Assembly: GCA_049366695.1 (NCBI GenBank)
Contig: JBMNCR010000050.1
Coordinates: forward strand, 1-27,717
DNA from: JBMNCR01 sp049366695
GTDB lineage: Bacteria > Bacillota > Clostridia > Eubacteriales > Alkalibacteraceae
Direction of reading: 5' to 3'
DNA length: 27,717 nt
In this document: positions 24,028 to 27,717 of the stretch, piece by piece
Layout of the letters: each line of letters begins with the position of its first letter
How positions within the stretch are numbered: position 1 is the stretch's first letter
Translations under genes and position numbers: made by a program
Notes under the pieces: generated by a model
Seen by the model: only the letters and a program-made list of their open reading frames with translations
The model's database searches: none
Told to the model about the DNA's origin: nothing

Positions 24028-26289
24028 CTATTTGTTTATGCTATAAGCTGCTTGTTCTCCCGCTATTTTACCTGAGGTCATTCCCCATCCTAAGGCTAAA
24101 CCTTCCACATCTGGATAAGAGACACCGTCAGTTATAGTTCCTAGGGATTCTACGCCTACAGCATAAAGTCCTGAAATTGGATCCTCGTTTGAATTCAATA
24201 CCTGCATATTCTCGTCTACATTGACACCACCAATGGTGCTATAGCTAAGTGAAACTGATTTTATTGCATAGTACGGTCCATTCTCTGGGAGCTGCTTCAT
24301 GTAAGTTGTCTCTTTATGAAAATCTTTGTCTTCTCCTTCTTCACAAAGTATATTATATCGCACAACATTTTCTTTCAAAATATCGGACTTCACACCAATA
24401 GCTTTTGCAAGCTCATCTAAATTTTCTCCTTTAAAGGCGGTACCTACTTCTTCAGCTCTTTGTAATACTAACTCAATATCCGTCATGGGCATATCAATTG
24501 GCAAAGGCTGTAATAAGAACCCGTAATGAATAGGTGGTCTGTTCATACCGACGCCCACAAGCCCTTGTATCTTCAAAGCGTCGATTTGTTCCTGGCTAAT
24601 CAGTGTGTACCATACTCCACCATTGCCAATATAATAATTTGCACTAGATTGGAGTAGGTCAGCCCGCTCATTTTCATCAGTAAAACGATCTCCCCTTTGA
24701 TTGACTTGCATAAAAGTTGGTGTAATAGATAAAGTATAGGGAATACTTTTATCAATGATATCGATATCTTCATCCGTCTCTATATCCATATAAACATCTT
24801 GTTCATGAGCAACAAAACCTCCAATATTACCTTCTACAGCTCCAGCATCTAGCATCATGTTTAAGCCTTCACCCACATTTTGTGCTAGACCAAAGGTACG
24901 TATTGTAGACCCATTATTGTACTTCTTCACCATTTCTATATTGCCACCGAAACCACCGGTAGCCATAATAACTTTCTTAGCATTTATTACAATTTTAGTT
25001 CCATCATTTTTTTCTGCCTCTACGCCAACTACTTCTCCTTTATTATTTTGAATAAGTGCTTTTGCAGTGGTTTCATACATGATTGTGTCCACGTTTTCAA
25101 CCATACTATTATAAAATCCTTGTATTTCATTGCTCATAGGTGGTGCATCATACATCACCATGGACATATTCCCTGAACCATCTCCTACACCTTCAGTAGG
25201 AGGTAGCATCCAATTAAATCCATGGTCATCCATCCATTTGATAGTATCTTCACTTTCATTTAAGAATTTACTCAATACCTTCGCATTAGGATACCAGTGA
25301 CCCTGACTCATCATGTCTTCGTATAATTCTTGAGAATCTATTTCAATGCCTGCTTCATCATGTTCATTAGAACCGATGGTCATTGGCATATATGACAGAA
25401 CGCCTGTTCCGCCTACTCTTCCTGACTTCTCTATGAGGATAACATTTGCACCCTCGTCAGATGCTTTGGCTGCTGCTACCGAGCCTGATGTTCCCCCACC
25501 TACAACTACAATATCACATGTATATTCTTCTGATTCCGTTTTTTTTGCCACTTCAACTTGTAATGCTTTAGGATTTCCACCAGCCAATTCAATGGCATTT
25601 TTTACAGCACTAATAATACCGTTGCTTGATCCAGTAGCGCCAGAAACAGTATCTACTTTTAGTGATTGAGATTCTATGATTCGTTGAGGTATGACATTTT
25701 TTGCTGTTTCAAAAATAGGCTCTAAATCCTTCGTTGTAGCTCTTAAAAATCCGAGTAACCAGAAATCTCCTGGTGGAATCAGTGGATTTTCAAAAGCAAT
25801 ATTGTCGACTACTTTTACATTAGAAATAGCAGTATCTGTTACTGTAACTTCTACTTGAATGGTTCCATGATATCCCTTAGCTTCGCCGGTGTATGTACCC
25901 GGAGTCATACTCAATTTTGGAAGTTCTCCAGAGTTATCTCCACTACTTGCATAACTTAATGCATCATTGACAGCATCAATTATACCTTGACTAGCATTGG
26001 TAGCGCCGGATACTACATCGACTTCAGTTGATTGGGCATCAATAATTGCCTGAGGTATAGTTTCAAAAACTTTATCGGAGAGACCTTCTGTTTCCGAGTG
26101 TTTGATTACTTCAATATTTGTGATTTTTCCGTCTTTTACTTCTACAGAAATTTCTATTTCTCCGTTATTACCTTGTCCGGTTCCGGCATATGTACCATCT
26201 TTCATGCCATTATCATTAGTATTACATGCACTAAAGCTAAAAACTAAAACAATGCATAACAACAGTGAAATTAATTTTTTTTTACTCAT
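24028..26289 (-). CDS. Lipoprotein flavin reductase with two FMN domains and an FAD domain
   Basis: This 753-residue extracytoplasmic enzyme is of the urocanate/fumarate reductase type. The signal peptide ends in FSAC (Cys22), a lipobox. Two FMN-binding domains follow, each with a covalent attachment motif: DVVSGATNAS at 91-100 (Thr97) and DTVSGATGSS at 213-222 (Thr219). ApbE would join FMN to these Thr. The FAD_binding_2 domain starts at VVVGGGTSG (about 261-269) and continues through VGGTGVLSYMP, VIMATGGFGGN, QVNQRGDRFTDENER and the ending VEGLALGWGMTSGKIAGEQ. One FMN domain is usual; two in tandem are less common. Electrons would pass from the membrane through FMN to FAD and then to an organic acceptor. 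The ATG is preceded by AGGGGG. It lies between its likely LysR regulator and the second reductase gene. The substrate is unknown. Confidence 0.94.
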   Translation of the reverse strand: MSKKKLISLLLCIVLVFSFSACNTNDNGMKDGTYAGTGQGNNGEIEISVEVKDGKITNIEVIKHSETEGLSDKVFETIPQAIIDAQSTEVDVVSGATNASQGIIDAVNDALSYASSGDNSGELPKLSMTPGTYTGEAKGYHGTIQVEVTVTDTAISNVKVVDNIAFENPLIPPGDFWLLGFLRATTKDLEPIFETAKNVIPQRIIESQSLKVDTVSGATGSSNGIISAVKNAIELAGGNPKALQVEVAKKTESEEYTCDIVVVGGGTSGSVAAAKASDEGANVILIEKSGRVGGTGVLSYMPMTIGSNEHDEAGIEIDSQELYEDMMSQGHWYPNAKVLSKFLNESEDTIKWMDDHGFNWMLPPTEGVGDGSGNMSMVMYDAPPMSNEIQGFYNSMVENVDTIMYETTAKALIQNNKGEVVGVEAEKNDGTKIVINAKKVIMATGGFGGNIEMVKKYNNGSTIRTFGLAQNVGEGLNMMLDAGAVEGNIGGFVAHEQDVYMDIETDEDIDIIDKSIPYTLSITPTFMQVNQRGDRFTDENERADLLQSSANYYIGNGGVWYTLISQEQIDALKIQGLVGVGMNRPPIHYGFLLQPLPIDMPMTDIELVLQRAEEVGTAFKGENLDELAKAIGVKSDILKENVVRYNILCEEGEDKDFHKETTYMKQLPENGPYYAIKSVSLSYSTIGGVNVDENMQVLNSNEDPISGLYAVGVESLGTITDGVSYPDVEGLALGWGMTSGKIAGEQAAYSINK

Positions 26290-26313
26290 TGTTATCCCCC
26301 TAAAATAATTTAT

Positions 26314-26354
26314 ATAGAATCCATTTGTTGTTAAAAATTTATTAAGGATTCTAT
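26314..26354. promoter_or_regulatory. Inverted repeat upstream of the FMN/FAD reductase
   Basis: ATAGAATCC (26314-26322) and GGATTCTAT (26346-26354) are exact reverse complements 23 bases apart, ending 25 bases before the reductase start. It could be a LysR binding site or a leader hairpin. Confidence 0.5.
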
Positions 26355-26436
26355 GGTATTATTTTAGCGAAGCATGCCACAAATGAATAGCAGTATATCT
26401 TTGACTCGTGGAATGTTTTTGTTACATCAAAACTAT

Positions 26437-27324
26437 TTAAAGAGAAAGAGTTACACTAAATACTATTTTTGCAAGCATTTGTGCATAATGAGAATTTAGC
26501 GTATTTTTAGGATATATTAAGTATAAGCTCCAATAGAAATTGTCTAATGGAAATGGTTTGAAAACAAAATCATGATTCCCTAAACCTTTTATAAGACATT
26601 GTGGAATAAGAGAAATACCATTTTGTTTAAGGACTTGTTCATTTATATAACTTGTATCTGGTGTAGTATATGGAATAATGGGTTCGAAGTTATTAGCCTT
26701 GCATTTTTTTATGAATTCATCTAATACTCTAAAATCATTAGATACGTAGTAAAATAGTTCGTTTTTAAAATCATGAAGAGTGAGAGTTTCCTTTTTAGCT
26801 AATGTATGATTTTTATTCATAAAGACATATACTTGACTTTTTTTGAATAAAACTGAGTTAAGAGTAGGATCGCTAATTGGGCCAGAAGAGCATGCCATAT
26901 CTAAATTGCCGTTTTTAACTTTTTCTTCACATTGTTTATCTGGAAAATGGTGTATGGATAAGTTAACATCGGGATATTTATGTTGAATAGCTTCTAAGTT
27001 TTTAATCGGAAGTATATTAAATGATCCATATGTAAAGCCCAATTTGAAGTTTTTAACTCTATGAATTCCTTTATTTATCATTTCTTTATTTAATTCATCA
27101 AAATATGCTAAGAGTTTTTTCACTTTAGAATAAAAATATACGCCATTTTTTGTTAATTCCACACCTTCTGAAGTGCGAAAAAACAAGGTAAGTCCTAATT
27201 CTTTTTCTAGGTTGGAAATGGTTTTGCTTAAGCATTGGCGACTTATAAACAAGGAATCAGCTGCATGAGTGAAGCTTTTTTCTTGTTTGATTTTTACAAA
27301 ATATCTTAGTTGTTTAATATCCAT
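26437..27324 (-). CDS. LysR-family transcriptional regulator of the reductase cluster
   Basis: This 295-residue LysR-type regulator has a DNA-binding winged helix at 1-60 (MDIKQLRYFVKIKQEKSFTH, LFISRQCLSKTISNLEKELG), a linker helix and a two-lobed effector domain (KLGFTYGSFNILPIKNLEAI, CEEKVKNGNLDMACSS, KSQVYVFMNKNH, NGISLIPQCLI). It is full length and undamaged. AGAGGGG lies 6 bases before the ATG. It reads in the same direction as the FMN/FAD reductase gene 147 bases downstream, with an inverted repeat between, so it probably activates that gene in response to the respiratory substrate. This is inferred from context. The LysR pseudogene at 21593-22085 is a close relative, which points to a duplicated regulator-reductase unit. 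Confidence 0.9.
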   Translation of the reverse strand: MDIKQLRYFVKIKQEKSFTHAADSLFISRQCLSKTISNLEKELGLTLFFRTSEGVELTKNGVYFYSKVKKLLAYFDELNKEMINKGIHRVKNFKLGFTYGSFNILPIKNLEAIQHKYPDVNLSIHHFPDKQCEEKVKNGNLDMACSSGPISDPTLNSVLFKKSQVYVFMNKNHTLAKKETLTLHDFKNELFYYVSNDFRVLDEFIKKCKANNFEPIIPYTTPDTSYINEQVLKQNGISLIPQCLIKGLGNHDFVFKPFPLDNFYWSLYLIYPKNTLNSHYAQMLAKIVFSVTLSL

Positions 27325-27717
27325 ATTTGACCCCTCTTTTGTTTAATTCAATAACTCTAATAAAATAAATTTGACACATTTCAATTTAGTATTGAGTCAT
27401 TAATTTGAGGATGTGTCCTATAATCCGTGTGAGAATTTCAAAGCGAAGTGTATTATCAAAAATAGGGATTATTTTTATTATACCAAAAATAAAGTCTGTG
27501 CTTGTTATTTACAATATTAAACCGTTACACTCATTTTTGTCAACAATATTAAAAGAGAAGAGTAAGTTGTAACAGATATAGTTTTATCATTAAATGAACC
27601 AAGGTTACATGCTGTTGACTATTGAATACTAAGGTATATTAATCGTTTGTAAATGTTGAGTAGTTCCTAAGTAAAATACCTAAAATTAAACATTGGTATA
27701 GATTGCTACTTAAAAAA
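27325..27717. other. Gene-free 3' end of the window
   Basis: AT-rich sequence upstream of the LysR gene. No gene starts here in a frame I can support. The only notable item is a possible insertion-sequence end at 27405-27437. Confidence 0.5.
27405..27437. repeat. Possible lone IS256-type terminal repeat
   Basis: The block GATGTGTCCTATAATCCGTG resembles the terminal inverted repeats of IS256-family elements (a GAG...GTCC...GTGT pattern, recalled from the family). There is no partner repeat or transposase beside it, so it would be a relic. Low certainty. Confidence 0.3.

Noticed and set aside
1..27717. CRISPR arrays, tRNA or rRNA genes, cobalamin or other known riboswitches
   Set aside because: I looked for regular direct repeats, tRNA-like cloverleaf signatures and known riboswitch cores in the gaps and saw none that I could support by eye.

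Overview
The window looks like a chromosomal segment of a low-GC, anaerobic, motile Firmicute of the class Clostridia. The evidence is strongly AT-rich DNA, strong GGAGG-type ribosome binding sites, a CBS/DRTGG family II pyrophosphatase, a chemoreceptor, surface lipoprotein flavoenzymes and a corrinoid-methyltransferase-like gene. An Alkaliphilus/Natronincola-like genus would fit, but I cannot fix the genus from the sequence.

Region 1 (1-11 kb) is mostly housekeeping. It holds the 3' end of carB with its terminator, two overlapping Cof-type HAD phosphatases, an ammonium transporter on the minus strand, a third HAD phosphatase, a dCache chemoreceptor with a sigma-D-like promoter, a LUD-domain protein, and a + strand cluster of a short divergent sirtuin, a DUF1904-like protein and rlmH.

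Region 2 (10.9-16.6 kb) is accessory and partly decayed. It holds a ComM/YifB fragment, a collapsed MntA-HepT toxin-antitoxin pair, an intact DUF2975 membrane protein with its small XRE regulator behind a clear promoter, a cobalamin-binding-type radical SAM protein, and an AbiE-like pair. In that pair the antitoxin is intact, but the nucleotidyltransferase toxin has two in-frame stops and a changed catalytic Asp.

Region 3 (16.9-22.1 kb) starts with the CBS-type pyrophosphatase behind a near-consensus promoter. A LysR regulator then diverges from a UroD-superfamily (corrinoid methyltransferase-like) gene across a promoter with two inverted repeats. The UroD gene is followed by a 40-codon gene stump, an internally deleted IS256-family transposase and a frameshifted LysR pseudogene.

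Region 4 (22.4-27.3 kb, all minus strand) is the most distinctive intact module. A LysR regulator precedes a lipoprotein with two FMN-attachment domains plus a fumarate-reductase-type flavoprotein domain, followed by a second lipoprotein flavoprotein with no FMN domain. This looks like a regulated extracytoplasmic anaerobic respiratory reductase system of unknown substrate. The FMN-rich enzyme may supply electrons to both flavoproteins, but that is inference. The window ends in a gene-free stretch with what may be a lone IS256-type terminal repeat.
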